Part shown: positions 21,851 through 33,300 of the stretch, in pieces
Layout of the letters: every line of letters begins with the position of its first letter
Numbering within the stretch: position 1 is the stretch's first letter
Source of the DNA: Cytospora piceicola
Taxonomy: Eukaryota > Ascomycota > Sordariomycetes > Diaporthales > Cytosporaceae
DNA: 64,000 nucleotides
Assembly (NCBI GenBank): GCA_023375675.1
Contig: JALQBC010000010.1
Location: 186,001 to 250,000, forward strand
Reading direction: 5' to 3'
Position numbers and translations under genes: made by a program
The notes under the pieces: model-generated
Seen by the model: only the letters and a program-made list of their open reading frames with translations
What the model was told of the DNA's origin: nothing
Database searches by the model: none

Positions 21851-24420
21851 TTATACCGCTGGCGGAGGCGTCTTTTAAGCTATCCGCCGGGCTATTTTTC
21901 CGACTTAACGGAACTAAAACCCGAGGGCTTAGAACCGTTAAACTCGGATGTAGAGTCTACGTAATAGCGATTATTATAGTATTACTTAATATTATCTAGA
22001 ATCTCCGGAGTAAGTTTCTCTTTAATTATATAGGCCTTAATATTAGATCGACGATTGTTATCCGTATTAGAGTAGCGGTTACCTTTAGCGTACCTTTTTA
22101 TACGTCGGTAGCCTCGATCGTTACTACGGTTGTTATAGGCAGGCTTTTTATATCTCTAGCTATTGTTTTTGTTTCGGGAATCTTAAGGTTTGTTAGTAGT
22201 GGGTCCGGAAGGCTTATCCTAGCGATCTCGGTCTTAGTTCCGGCTATAATCCCGACGGTCTTATAGGTTACGGTTACGGTTATAGTTCTGATTACGGTAG
22301 CGGTCGAAATCTTATCCGCGGTTATTATTACGAAGGGTAAATTTAAAAGGTACTCGATTATTATACCGACGGTTATCGAAACGATCTTTATTAAAAGTCC
22401 GATCGACGCGAGTGCTAAACTTCTAGAACTTTTAGAGCTCTCGCCGGAGATCCTTAAGCTCTTAAGCTTACTTATCTGTATTCTCCTTATCTTTACGCTA
22501 TTTTTAGCGGATATTATACTCCTTACAAGTAACCGTGCGTTTAAATTCTTTTAATATATTGCCTTTTAAACGGAACGTAATAGCCGCCTAAAGATCGGCG
22601 TTTAAACCTTTATAAATACGGTAGACTTTAACGTCTTCGTCGATTTTACCGGCTTTATTATATAAGCGAATCTTCTTATCGATATATTATTAAAGAGGGA
22701 GCTAGTCTTTTTTATTAAAGCTGTATTATATCTTATCGGCTTAAAATATAAAGTCGTTACAATTAGACGTAAATCGTTATCGTAATTTAATTTCCTAAAA
22801 AGAGAGATTATCTTTTAGTATTTCGCGTTTACCCGGAGTTAACGATATAAACTATCTGGCTTCGTTATTATCGAGGTAAGAAATAATACTAATAGACAGA
22901 TTAGCGAGAACGTTCTCTTCTCTATATAGCTTAACTAAGTAATAGATTTTAAAGATATAGGTGTTTATATCTTTACCGTTAAATTTAAATATATCTAGCT
23001 TTAATTTAAATGCTATGTTCCGGAATATAGCGGAGGTTCGGTTTACGTTATTACGTAAGTTCCGGAATTACTTGAAGCGGCTTCGATTGCGTTTACGGCT
23101 GTAGTCGTAGTCTTTCGCAGGTGATAAAGCTCGGAATCGTTTAAGTTTCTTTAATAGTCTTTAACGCTTTAAAGATCTCTAACGAGATCGGGAACGAGGA
23201 CGGGATCGAAAGCGAGGTCTACGGTCTTCGACTTATAAGAGCGACGCGTTACGTCGACGGCGACGGCGTTCCGAATTATCTTCCGTCTTAGATTCTGCTA
23301 TTCTTCTTCTGCTAAATGCCCGTTATCGAGATAGGCCGAAGGCTAAGCCGGCTCGGACGGGAGACTATACGTTTATAAACCTAGCGTTACGGGCTTTTTA
23401 TCGTCGGTCCGGTAATTAAATAGTAAGTCCGCGTCGGAATCGTGTTAATATAGCGACGAAAGCGTTCTCCGAACATATCGCGGCGCGGGGGGAATTAAGG
23501 TCCCGATAAACGGCGTTAATCCGGGCTATACGTTCGTCTTCGTAGAACTGTCTTAAAAGGTTCCGGATCTTATAAGAGACGTCGTATAATATATACTTTA
23601 CTAGCTCCGGGAAATCGTATAAGGCTATAGCCTGTTCTACAGTATAGATAAAAGTAGTATCGTAAAGGTAGTCGATTTAGGAGTATAGGGGAGCTTAGGG
23701 CAGGGGATTATTTATATCTGCTATAGCGGGAGAGGTAGGCTGTAATCGGGAAAGGGGTTTAATATAAGATAGACTGTACGGACGAGGGCTGTTAACTCGG
23801 GGTTATTCGATAGGCTCGACTATACTGTTAGGGTGTTAATGATATAGAATGGCCGGTTGGATAATTTTATTAGTCGCGATATATCGCGGCTTTAGGGGCT
23901 CTAGGGTAGGGGAAAATATAAAGCTTAATAACTTCGATATAATAATCTCTGTGTCCTGCGGAGCGTTGATAATCTTTGTGTCTTACGGAGCGTTAGTGCT
24001 TTCCGTATCCTGCGGAGCGTTAATAACTTTCGTGTTCTGCGGAGCGTTACTCTTTCTTCCGCTTACCGAGTGATTAGTGTTATTTAGCTTAAACAGGAAG
24101 GAGCGGTTCTGTGTTCGAATAGCTGTGTCCTTTATTAAGAAGGTACGTTTCTGATCCGCTTTTGTTGTTGACTGGAATAATGACGTCGAGGGACTTTAGT
24201 AAATAGGAAGAGGTCTGGTAGGTAACTTGGGGGTGACTGGGGCTACTAGGGCTTTGTCGGGGGGAGCCTCTGGGGCTTTGTTGTCGCTGGGAGCCTTTGG
24301 GGCTTTATTGACCTTGATGAATCGGCCGTTCGGTTTACGAGCTTTATCGCGTTTGCCTTTGCTACCTATAAGGGTGTTTTTTGTCGTAAAGTAGTAAGGG
24401 GAAGAAAAAATCAAACCAGA
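21850..24420 (-). pseudogene. gag-like region of the retroelement
   Basis: This lies between the 5' LTR leader and pol. At 22440-22020 (minus) the translation is rich in Arg, Asn and Asp (for example 'YNNRSNDRGYR'), typical of a nucleic-acid-binding gag tail. A CCHC knuckle is not clearly readable, though Cys-to-Tyr change by RIP could hide it. A 72-codon ORF rich in Lys/Pro/Ala (24414-24196) lies near the start and is less damaged. Boundaries are approximate. Confidence 0.55.
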
Positions 24421-24706
24421 TTAACTAGCACGCTGTTGGAATTGGGGGATCTCGAGGCTGGCTATTATCGAGGACTGCTCGGTTTATTTTAGCCGACGCA
24501 GGCGAAGGTCGTTCGAGCCGATCTCCCTAACACCGCGGGATCAGTTACGGTGTTAGTGTTCGTCTTAGGCCGCTAGCCGACCTGGCCTTATTGTGAAGCT
24601 TCTCAGCAGGGTTTCGTGCTAGCACCGTGGCAATGGTATCTTAGGCGCGTCTGAACGCGGCGCGGAGGCGTTTTGAATCGTGAGAATTGACGTGAAAACG
24701 ATCAAA

Positions 24707-24724
24707 TCGAGGTTGTAGCTACCA
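24707..24724 (-). other. Primer-binding site
   Basis: Directly inside the 5' LTR, the minus strand starts TGGTAGCTACAACCTCG. TGG pairs with the CCA end of a tRNA, as in most LTR elements. The plus strand here resembles the last 18 bases of a tRNA. Which tRNA is not determined. Confidence 0.7.
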
Positions 24725-24913
24725 TATCAGGTATTAACACGAGCTGGATCTAACTGAAAAACAGGCACGATGGCATGTATGGTACAGTTTTTAATTCCAG
24801 TATGGGTGTGTTGTTGTTGTCTGGAGAGAAAAGAAGAAACTAACTAACTAACTGGAGGGGAAGGAAATGGTGTTTAGGGTGGCTAGCTAAAGTGGCTTAC
24901 GTAAGCCCTGACA
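24725..24913 (-). repeat. 5' LTR of the retroelement
   Basis: 189 bp, about 94% identical to 9505-9693, and followed by target duplication TCAAC at 24914-24918. It lies 17 bp downstream of the stop codon of the GH128 gene on the same strand. Confidence 0.9.
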
Positions 24914-24934
24914 TCAACCACATCATCATACCCA

Positions 24935-26507
24935 TCAGTGCCTAGCACAGCCCTTGGGCTTCGCACCACCACCGTCACCCTCCGCCGGAGGAGGGGGAGC
25001 ATCACCTACACCCGCATACGGCGTGAAGGCGTACGCCTCACCGAGGTCGGAAAGGGAGGGACCATCGTTCTCGAGCAGGCTGGTGTAATGGTCCGCAGTG
25101 CCAAAGTACGCGTACCGCTCCACGCAGTCCTGCTCGTCGAGCCAGGCGATGGCCTCCTGCATGAACTGCTTGTTCGCGGTGTTGTTGTTGCCAAGGGGCA
25201 TGAACTGTGAGCGGGAAGAGAAGGGCCAAGGGTTAGCGGCAGTCCTCCAAGGGGATTGAATCGTCACTGATGGGGGGGGGGTATTGTTGGATATACCTCG
25301 GTGACCCAGATAGGCCTATTTCCGACCAAGCCACACATCTCCAGGGTGAAGGCCTTGAAGTCGTCGATCAGGATAACGGGGTTGTACCAATGGATAGGGA
25401 CGAAGTCGATGGTGCAATTAGTGCAGAGGGCCAGGAACTCGGTCATCCAAGTGTAGCCATCGTTGGAGACCGCAGGGGCGCCGAGCTTGGCCTTTCCAGC
25501 AAAGGGCTGCATGTACTGGAGGTAGGCATTGGCAGCTGTAGCGGGGTCGATGTTGGACTGGCCCGCGTTCTCGGGCTCGTTGAAGGCCAGGAGGTGTGAA
25601 GTACCAGCATCGATCCAGGCGTTGGAATGAGCGAACCACACGTCAGGCTGGCCGGGGATCGTCCAGAGCATGGGAACGTACTCGCAGAACGGCTGCTTGT
25701 TTGTGGTGTTGGAGTCCCAATTGTACTGCCAGACAATCTGGGAGTTGTCACCACCGAAGTCCTGTTCAAATTGATGTGGGATGTCAGACATCAATTTCTA
25801 AAGAATTTCTTGTTGAACAAGAGACTTTCCAGAGTGGTATTCTGGGGAAAACTGCAGTAGGAGACGGAGACTTTGTCACAGGGGATTTTCTTCTGGATAG
25901 GGGACGACGTGCTCGTGGTTCAAATGAAAAGAAAGGATATGAAGGGGCATGAGAGAGTAATCCAAGGGGAAGCGCAGGTTCAATAAGAAGCAGCACAAAG
26001 ATGATGATACCCATGATATTATATCATGGAAGACTAGCCATGGTGCCATGTTTGGAACTGGGACACCAGCAAGGGAAGAAGATCCCAGGTAGTGAAATAA
26101 CACAGCCCACCAAGAGGAAGGGGAATCAAATGACAGAGAAGGGGGTGTAAGAGGATGTGAAAACGATCTGTCACATACCGTGATCTTGATATCGTCATTG
26201 GCACCGAGGCCGCGCTTGGGGTTGGCGGCAAGAAGCACATCAGCCATCAGGATGGCTATGAGAAAGGCGGAGAAGACGACCCTGAAGTATATACAGGTCA
26301 GCAAAACACAATGAAGTTCTCCGATGGCGCTACCATAAGGTCTCTGGATGCGATGGTATCGCAAGTGTTGTGTAGTAGGGTGGTGTTGCAAGAGAAGCTT
26401 CAATGCGATGCGATGCGACGCGACGCGACAGATTCTCAGAGCTGCGGTGTAGTGGGAGCAGGAGCAAAGCGGAGGTTGAAGACGACATACTTCTTTAGAG
26501 AATCCAT
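24935..26507 (-). CDS. Asl1-type GH128 glycoside hydrolase (secreted beta-glucanase family)
   Basis: Four exons join in phase: 26507-26491, 26281-26179, 25761-25297 and 25204-24935, giving 284 residues. Introns are 209, 416 and 92 bp. Exon 1 encodes only MDSLK plus two bases; the spliced N-terminus is a signal peptide (VVFSAFLIAILMADVLLA) followed by NPKRG. Family landmarks are the KRGLGAN start of the mature domain, WQYNW, the FNEPE acid/base Glu block (about residue 95), and WVTEF with the candidate nucleophile Glu at the exon 3/4 junction. GH128 enzymes cleave beta-1,3-glucan; S. pombe asl1 acts at the cell wall. The Pro/Gly-rich C-terminal tail is short. Splicing inside WVTE/FMP restores the motif exactly, so I trust that join. 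The 416-bp intron is long for this genome. Confidence 0.88.
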
Positions 26508-28095
26508 GTTGTATCAGCTGGTAATAGCTCTGGTCCATGAAGTGGTTGTTGTTTTGCGATGAGAAGGTTGTTGGTAGCAGTGATAGTGTGTGAAGCGGTT
26601 GGAGGGGAATATGGTATCGAAGGAGGAGCACGTCGAAAGATATCTTGGGGTGGTAGGAAGTCGGAAGAAAGTTAATAAGGGGACGAGTTGCTACAGGTTT
26701 AAGAACAGGTCGGCGCCAGCAACCTACTTCTGCATTTTAGAAAGGCAGGCCAGCAGTAGACTGGATGGGAAGCTAGCTATGGTGCCTATAGGGGGTAGCT
26801 ATATGGTATAGAGGGCTACTGATAAGTACTGGACGATAGGACCCACTCCAGGAGCCAGGAAAATTGGGATGAATTTGATTACTTGTAGGAATGGCTGTTC
26901 TGAGGCCCTCCGAGGGGAAGGGAAGTCTTGGTAGAGCAAGCTAGGAGGCCATGAGATTAGCAAAGGCAGAAGTTGAGGGCATCCTATAATTTCCACAGCA
27001 GCAAAGATATCTGAGGCAAGCCATGCCAGGCGTGAGATATGTTCATTATCCCAAAGTAAAAGTCGAGGGTGTATTCACACGACTGTCACATATAGTGACC
27101 ACAGAAAGCACCATCTTACAAAGCCAGCGACTGTCCAGCATACAGAGACTCACCTATGAGTTATAGGATGGGCTGGAATTTTGAAGATATGCAGAGGTCG
27201 TACCCAACTTCCAAGTCTATCTCGGAAAAAAGCTTACGTATGTGTTTTCTCATTCTGAGTCCCAATCTAAAAGAAATGTGTGCTTGAACTGGATGAGTGT
27301 GTCTTCACACACCAGCCAAGTATCACACCGGGACCATCTTGACAGAACAAGAAAGGCGGCCGAAACCAACCTGAGCACCAGAGTCAAGATGTGGCACGTA
27401 CATGACAGGAAGGCAAACATCACAGAGTTGAGGAAAAGGGAAGGTTGTCTTCATCTCGGGTGGGTAGGTTCACCCAAACAACGTTGATTCATTCTTGTTC
27501 TCTCTGCTCTGTCCCGGCAAAGCTATACCTGACCTGTGACCATATCATCAACCAAGGCCTATACTTTCACCGTATCACACTATGATCATTTTACCCATGA
27601 CCCGTGTAACCCCGTCAATGCTTCTACCTGCTCCTCGGAATGATATATGGTTGTGCCAGCCAAAAGATGGTGATGAGTTGGGAAAAGGTGGAATGGGTGT
27701 TGTTTGAAGGTGGGCCGAATCAACAACAACAACAACAACAACATTATGGAAACCTTTCCGGTGACATACTTTTTTCCCTCGCATTTGCGCATTTTCCGCC
27801 CTTCCGTTCCGTTTGGCCCTTTGGTGAAAATCATACATAGACACATAAAACAATACACAAGAGGCAACTTCATGGGTGGAACGAATCATCATGCCAAGGC
27901 CATCGACCCATCCGTTTCAATCACACCAACCGCCCTTTGATCCGAGTGATGAAAAATATCCTTTTGATTTCTCATTAACGAAGACAATGCAAATCGATTC
28001 CTTAGTCCGTCTGTCCCTCAAGTCAAATAAACGAGAGGCATATATCACTACCGATCTCGCGACGAAGACGACGAGTCATGACCAGACCCCTTCCT
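26508..28095. other. Intergenic between GH128 gene and DEF1
   Basis: Promoter side of the GH128 gene and 3' flank of DEF1. A CAA microsatellite (caacaacaac...) lies at about 27720-27742. No ORF here has a recognisable domain. Confidence 0.4.
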
Positions 28096-31000
28096 CTAGA
28101 AGTTGCTGCCTCCACCGTAGTTCGCACCCCAGCCGCCGTGGCGAGGCGCCGAGCCGTAGTAGCTGTTTCCGCCGAAGCCTCCATACCCGGAGTAGGGGCT
28201 GTTCTGGTGTGCCTGTCCGGATGCGGCTCCCATGCCGTAGCCAGTCGTGCCGGTCTGGGCACCGTGCAGGCCGTGAGCAGCGTGGCTGGGGTAGCCGCCG
28301 TATCCCATACCCTGCTGAGCAGCACCGACGGATCCTGGGGGAGGGAGACCAGCCTGCGAAGGGCCGGTGTTGGTGGCGGATCCAGGTCTAGCACCGACGA
28401 GAGATGGGCTGGGTCCGCTGGCCGCCTTGGCGTCACCGAAGGGCTTCAGGTCCTCGGCGCTCGATGCAGCACCACCGGGCTGTGTGGAGGGCGCATTGAA
28501 AGACTGGCCAGCCTGGCCGTATGAGGTGGCACGGCCGAAGCTGTCTATGCCTCCGAAACCAGCGCTCGCGAGGCCGGGCTGGGCACCAGACTGAGCAGAC
28601 CCAGCACGGCCGTAATCACCGAGGCCGGATCCGACACCGCTATCAGCACGGTGCAGAGAGGCCTGGGGGTATCCAGCCGCAGGCGAGGACGTGTGATCAA
28701 AAGGCGTTTGCTGGGACATTCCGTAGTGGTGGGGCTGTCCGTACAGACCAGCACCCTTGCCATATGGGCCAAAGCCACCCTGGCCGTAGCCGCCGTACTG
28801 GTTCATGTAGTTAGAGTAGTATTGTCCGTATCCGCCGTAGGGCTGGTTGTAGAAGTGGCTCCCATGCTGCTGTTGCTGCTGCTGCTGCTGCTGGCCAGCG
28901 TGGGTCTGAGGACCGGCTTGCTGTTGGGCCTGGACTGTAGGGTTGGGCGTGGTGTTTCCGCTGCTGGGGTCCTGCGCTACTGCAGTGCCGAAACGAGTCT
29001 GGTTGGCGCTCTGTGGGTACTGGCTGGCGAGATCAGCCTGAGAGCCACCGTAGCCACCGAAACCAGCCCGAGCAGCCAGACCGCTGTCCTGCTGAGCCTG
29101 GCTAGTCTGCTGCTGCTGCTGGCCGTAGTTCTGTGCGTAGTTGTAGTAGGGGGGTCGGCTCTGTTGGTCAGCAGTGTAGAAGGACGAGTACTGGTCAGCG
29201 GCGGAGCTGTAAGCACCACCGGGCTGCTGGCTCTGGGGCTGCGACTGCTGCTGGCTGGGGAAGCCCTCGAACTGAGACTGAGGCGCAGATGGGGTGCCTT
29301 GGCTGTACGCGTCGAAGGACTTGGGGGGGAAAGCAGTCTGCTGCTCCTGGCCAGTCTGCTGGCCGAATCGACCGAACTGCTGGGCAGCCGGTTGGGTTGG
29401 GGGCTGGGCAGCCGGGGCTGGTGGGGGCAAGGGTGTCAGCACGCTTCTTCCTATCTGTTGAATCGATGGGTCTAGAGAGACCGGGTCGGGCCAAGTACCT
29501 TGGGCAGCGGGGGACTGTTGCTGTTGAGCGGCGGGCGCAGTTGGGGGAGCCGGGGCTGCTGCACTGGCATTAGTATAATAGTATTGAAAATCGCCATAGG
29601 CATCTCGAGCGCCCTCTTGCGAGATGGGGAACGCAGTACCGGAGGGACCTGAGGTCGGTGGGAGGGTGACGGCAGGCTTCTGGACAGAGAAAGCGTCAGG
29701 AGCAGCGGCGGGTGGTGCAGGAGGCAGAGAGGCGCGAGGCTGGGTGACGGGGGAGTCAGCAGGAGGCTGGGCGCGCGTCTCGGGCTCCTCGCGATCGCCA
29801 TCGATGTCGTCCTCGGACCCGTTCAAGTTGAAAGCACCAAACTGGAGTGTGGTGCGCTCCAGCTGCTGGCTGGCCGCCTGAGGCATGCGCACGGCCTCCT
29901 CTTGGTTCAAGAATCGTCGCTGGGTGTGGCTCGGCGCGCGGGGGATGGGAGTACGGTCGGTGGCTCGGCTGGCAGTAGCAGCAAATCCGCTGGCGGGCGT
30001 CTTTGCGGCCTGGTGCTGGGCCTGCGAGGCGGAGATGGGGGTAGCGGTCGCGCTGGCCTGGGCAGCTCGAGGGTCCCATGAGCTCGCAGCCTCACTGGCT
30101 GCCGTCTCCGTCACGGGTGGGTGGGATTCGTCGGCAACCTGCTCAAGGTTCGTCTCAGTCAACTGGTCCTTGGATGGCGGCAAAGCAACTTCTGGCAGGA
30201 CTACCGTTGGGGTCTCCGCGGGAGCTTGCTCTTGTTGAGGCTCAGCGGACAGTTCAGCAATCGGCTCTGGCTCGGGCTCAGGCTCTGGTACAGGAGGTTC
30301 TGCGGGGGCGGGAAGAGGTTCGACAGGGGGCTCTGGCTGGGGCGCAGGAGACTCCTTGGGCGGCTGTGGAGCGGGCTTGGGAACTGCGGACTGTCGCAAC
30401 ATGCTGGCCCAAGTCTTTGCTGTTCCTTGAGGGATGACAGTGGCCTTGGCAGGCTCAGGAGCGGCAGGTTTGGCAGAAGGGGCGGAGGGAGCATCGGTAG
30501 CGGCATTGGAGTCAGTAGTCGCGTTCGCAGCAGCAGCACCCCAACCGCCATCATCGGCAGTCTTGGTGGTATCCCAAGCGGAGGACTCTTCGGTAGGGAC
30601 AGACAAAGGCTGGCTCTCCTTGAGACGCCCATTAGTCGTCGCTTGCGAAGGTTTGGCGCGGGCAGCACCACGTCCGCCGCGCTCAGTAGCACGGCCACGG
30701 CCACGGGTACCCTCTGGGCGTCCACCTCGAACGGTTCGTGCATTCGTAGTGTTGGAAACATCGGCGCCGGTGGTAGTGGTGAATGTGTCCTTTGCCTTTG
30801 CCTTGGACTTGTCCTTCTTTTGCTTGGAGACTTCGCCCCACTGTGAAATAGTACCTAGTAAGAGCGGGTCAGACGAGTTAGCCTCAGTCACAAGGTAGCA
30901 ATAGTAAGTAGCAGCAGCAGCAGCAGCAGCAGCAGAGAAGGATGGTAGGAAAGCAATTGGAAGGGCAGAACAAGGGGCAGGGGGTGGGACAGTGACATAC

Positions 31001-31322
31001 CTTCGGCCATGCGCTCGATTGTGGTGGTCTCATCGCCATCAGTCTCCTTGAGGGCATACAGGATATCGACCTCAGTCCAGTCTGGGAACATCTCCTTGAT
31101 CAAAGAGACCTTGGTGCCATACTGCTTGTTGAGGTCACCGATCTCTCCTTGGTCCTCAAGGGAGGGCAGGGCAGTAGATTCAGAGTCATGCTTTGCGTCG
31201 CCGTTAGTCGCAGTAGCAGACCGACTGGCATTGCGTCCGCCTCGACTAGAAAAACCACCTCTGCCGCCGCGAGGTGTGCCTCTACCGCGCGAGGCGGCTG
31301 GTCTTGTCTGTACGTCAGACAT
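28096..31322 (-). CDS. DEF1: RNA polymerase II degradation factor DEF1
   Basis: Two exons, 31322-31001 and 30854-28096, joined by a 146-bp intron, give 1026 residues. The N-terminus is RGG-rich. A CUE domain follows at about residues 60-106 (IGDLNKQYGTKVSLIKEMFP, WTEVDILYAL), then EGTISQWGEVSKQKKD spans the splice site. The rest is low-complexity: Pro/Glu-rich in the middle, Gln-rich with a polyQ run (about 28866-28890), and a Gly/Tyr-rich tail. In yeast, Def1 promotes ubiquitylation and destruction of stalled Pol II and is processed to a nuclear form, with the CUE domain binding ubiquitin. This matches the fungal family in order and length. The intron's (gct)n tract at its 3' end is polymorphic-looking but non-coding. 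Confidence 0.9.
30906..30935. repeat. AGC/GCT trinucleotide microsatellite in the DEF1 intron
   Basis: About ten 'cag/agc' units on the plus strand, inside the intron 30855-31000. Confidence 0.8.
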
Positions 31323-31759
31323 TTCTGAAGATGTGGTTTTGAGTTGGTATGTGTGGATGAATGGGTGGATAGGAGAGGTTGCGCAAGTCAGGACAGGTAA
31401 GTCGAGGGAGTCGGTCGCGATCGGACGAATCCTTCGTGGGGTGGATTGTATTGGTTGGTGGAGGTTGTTAAGGTGGATGGTGGAGGAGGTAGGAATTGGG
31501 CGGTTCCTCAATCGCGGTGAGGATTGTGTTTGGTCAGAGATGGGGGAAAAAAAGTTCAAGTTGGTAGACCTGAAGGAAGAGAAACCAAGAACGCCTAGGC
31601 TCCTTCTGGTGACAAGAAGAGGGCGAAGGTGGAAGAGATGGGAGGTCTTGGAAGTGGGATGTGAGAGTGTGGTGATTCCAAAAGCCTTAGCTGAGTCCAA
31701 CGATTGGAATTGCCATTTGCGAAGGGAGGAAGGTGGTGAAAGGTGGTCGACCTTGCTGT

Positions 31760-31848
31760 GTGGGCAGCGGGCTGTGTGGGCTGTGGGCAGTAGGCAGTGG
31801 GCAGTGGGCAGTGGGCAGTGGGCTGTGGGCTGTGGACAGTCAGACTGT
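31760..31848. repeat. 7-bp tandem repeat (gggcagt / gggctgt)
   Basis: About ten consecutive 7-bp units alternate between gggcagt, aggcagt and gggctgt. The array lies about 440 bp upstream of the DEF1 start. Confidence 0.8.
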
Positions 31849-32227
31849 CAGACAGTGGGCAGCAGGGACTGCAGCAAGGACAAATTTGGACATCTGGACT
31901 TGATGAGCTTGCTTCTCAGGCGGACGGGAAGATGATGCACGGACCCCACTAACAGAAGTGCACCATTCTAACTGCTAAACCTGATAGTAAGTGCACGGTC
32001 TTTTTTTGTGTTTTGTTTTTGGCTTGTGCTAGGCTAGGCTAACATCTGGGGGAGGGGCACAGTACAAGTACCATGTACTTCTATCGATACGTATACGTAT
32101 ACGCGTAGGTACGTACCTAGGTATCTGGGTAGGTACCATACCGCGGCGACGGTTATTTTGAAAACGCTCCGAGGTACCGTTTACTTCCTCTAAAACGGTT
32201 TTGGCTTCAAGTTCAGTCAGGCATTAT

Positions 32228-32330
32228 TCACTATTCTGAAATGGTTACTTTACTCTGAAATGGTCCCTTCATTCTAAAATGGTCACTTATTCTGAAATGG
32301 TCCCTTCGTTCTAAAATGGTTTCTAGATTC
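32228..32330. repeat. Imperfect repeats of 'ttctgaaatggt'
   Basis: Five units of about 19-22 bp with core ttct(g/a)aaatggt. Similar 'aaacggt' words flank the region at about 32200 and 32885-32910. Confidence 0.65.
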
Positions 32331-32346
32331 TTAAGTACCTAGGTAC

Positions 32347-32532
32347 CAGGTGCCTTCCCACCAGGTGCCTTCCCACCAGGTGCCTTCCCACCAGGTGCCT
32401 TCCCACCAGACGATGCCTTCCTACCAGACGATGCCTTCCCACCAGACGATGCCTTCCCACCAGACGATGCCTTCCCACCAGACGATGCCTTCCCACCAGA
32501 CGATGCCTTCCCACCAGACGATGCCTTCCCTT
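32347..32532. repeat. Compound minisatellite, 4 x 15 bp then 7 x 18 bp
   Basis: Four exact 15-bp units (caggtgccttcccac, 32347-32406) are followed by seven 18-bp units (cagacgatgccttcccac, 32407-32532). The units share 'gccttcccac' and differ by a 3-bp insertion. Both strands are open by chance of the 3-multiple period; I do not regard it as coding. Confidence 0.9.
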
Positions 32533-32539
32533 TAAGATC

Positions 32540-32670
32540 TTAAGGCAACAACTTTCAAGACCTTCCCTTTAAGATCATCAAGACTATTAAAGACCATCAA
32601 GACTATCAAGACTATCAAGACCTTCAAGACCTTCAAGACCTTTAAGACCTTCAAGACAGACCTTCAGACC
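32540..32670. repeat. 'tcaagacc' short tandem repeats
   Basis: About a dozen imperfect 9-12-bp units (ttcaagacc, atcaagacta) directly follow the minisatellite. Confidence 0.7.
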
Positions 32671-33300
32671 TTAAAGTAGCTACGTAGGTAGACTAAGTAA
32701 GTTACTCTCGAACGGTGAAACTTCATCCCTAGCCGAGATCTCTACGTCTAGGCTCCTAAGAATGATTTCAGTAACGAAACGATCTAAGTACGAGACGATC
32801 TAGGTACGAAATAATCCAGGTACCTAGAAACAGTTTAGACCTTGAAATGATTTTGATAACCTAAGATATATTCCACTCCAGAAACGGTCCTACGTGTTTA
32901 AAAACGGTCTTTCCGTTTTAAGTTCAATCAGCTACAGTTTCTAGCCAAGGCAGCGTACCTTAGGCGTTTTTAAAATAATCAGCGGCGCGGTATGGTACGT
33001 ACGGATCTGTAGCTAGCACTTGAGGTTCAACGAGGGGATCAACAATGGTTTCTTAGTTTTTGTTCTTTTGTTCTATAGCTGTGAGGCGAGATAAACAATA
33101 AGAAAAAACGCATAGTTACCTTGGACTCCAAAAGACAAGGTACATATTGTTTTCCTCTCCTTTCCTTCTTCCACATCTCAGTCAGCTCTTCTATCACTAC
33201 TACTAGTAGAGTAAAGGATTTGTACCTGCAGGAACGGGAGGCTCAGGCAAGAATTTCAGGCGATTCAGGTACATTGTACTCTGTACCTGTACCAACCAAG

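Larger units (their letters stand above)
9505..24913 (-). mobile_element. Giant (15.4 kb) RIP-degraded Ty3/gypsy-type LTR retroelement
   Basis: Two 189-bp LTRs (9505-9693 and 24725-24913) bound the element, and TCAAC is duplicated outside them (9500-9504 and 24914-24918). On the minus strand the LTR begins TGTCAGGG and ends CTGATA. A TGG-initial primer-binding site follows the 5' LTR (right end), and a G-rich purine tract precedes the 3' LTR (left end), which fixes the direction. The interior is strongly depleted of CA and TG, and the coding frames are interrupted almost only by TAA/TAG where CAA/CAG would fit, as RIP causes. Minus-strand order is gag-like region, pol, spacer, second long ORF. 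At 15.4 kb it is two to three times the usual length for a fungal gypsy element. Confidence 0.9.

Noticed and set aside
9505..24913. Interpretation as a Ty1/copia element
   Set aside because: The order RT, RNase H, then integrase, and the gypsy-type connection motif, place it in Ty3/gypsy.
31009..31935. 308-codon plus-strand ORF opposite the DEF1 first exon
   Set aside because: Antisense shadow. The minus strand holds the CUE domain and the splice junction.
32347..32532. Regularly spaced repeats resembling a CRISPR array, also open in two strands
   Set aside because: Units are contiguous with no unique spacers, and the genome is eukaryotic. The open frames result from periods that are multiples of three.
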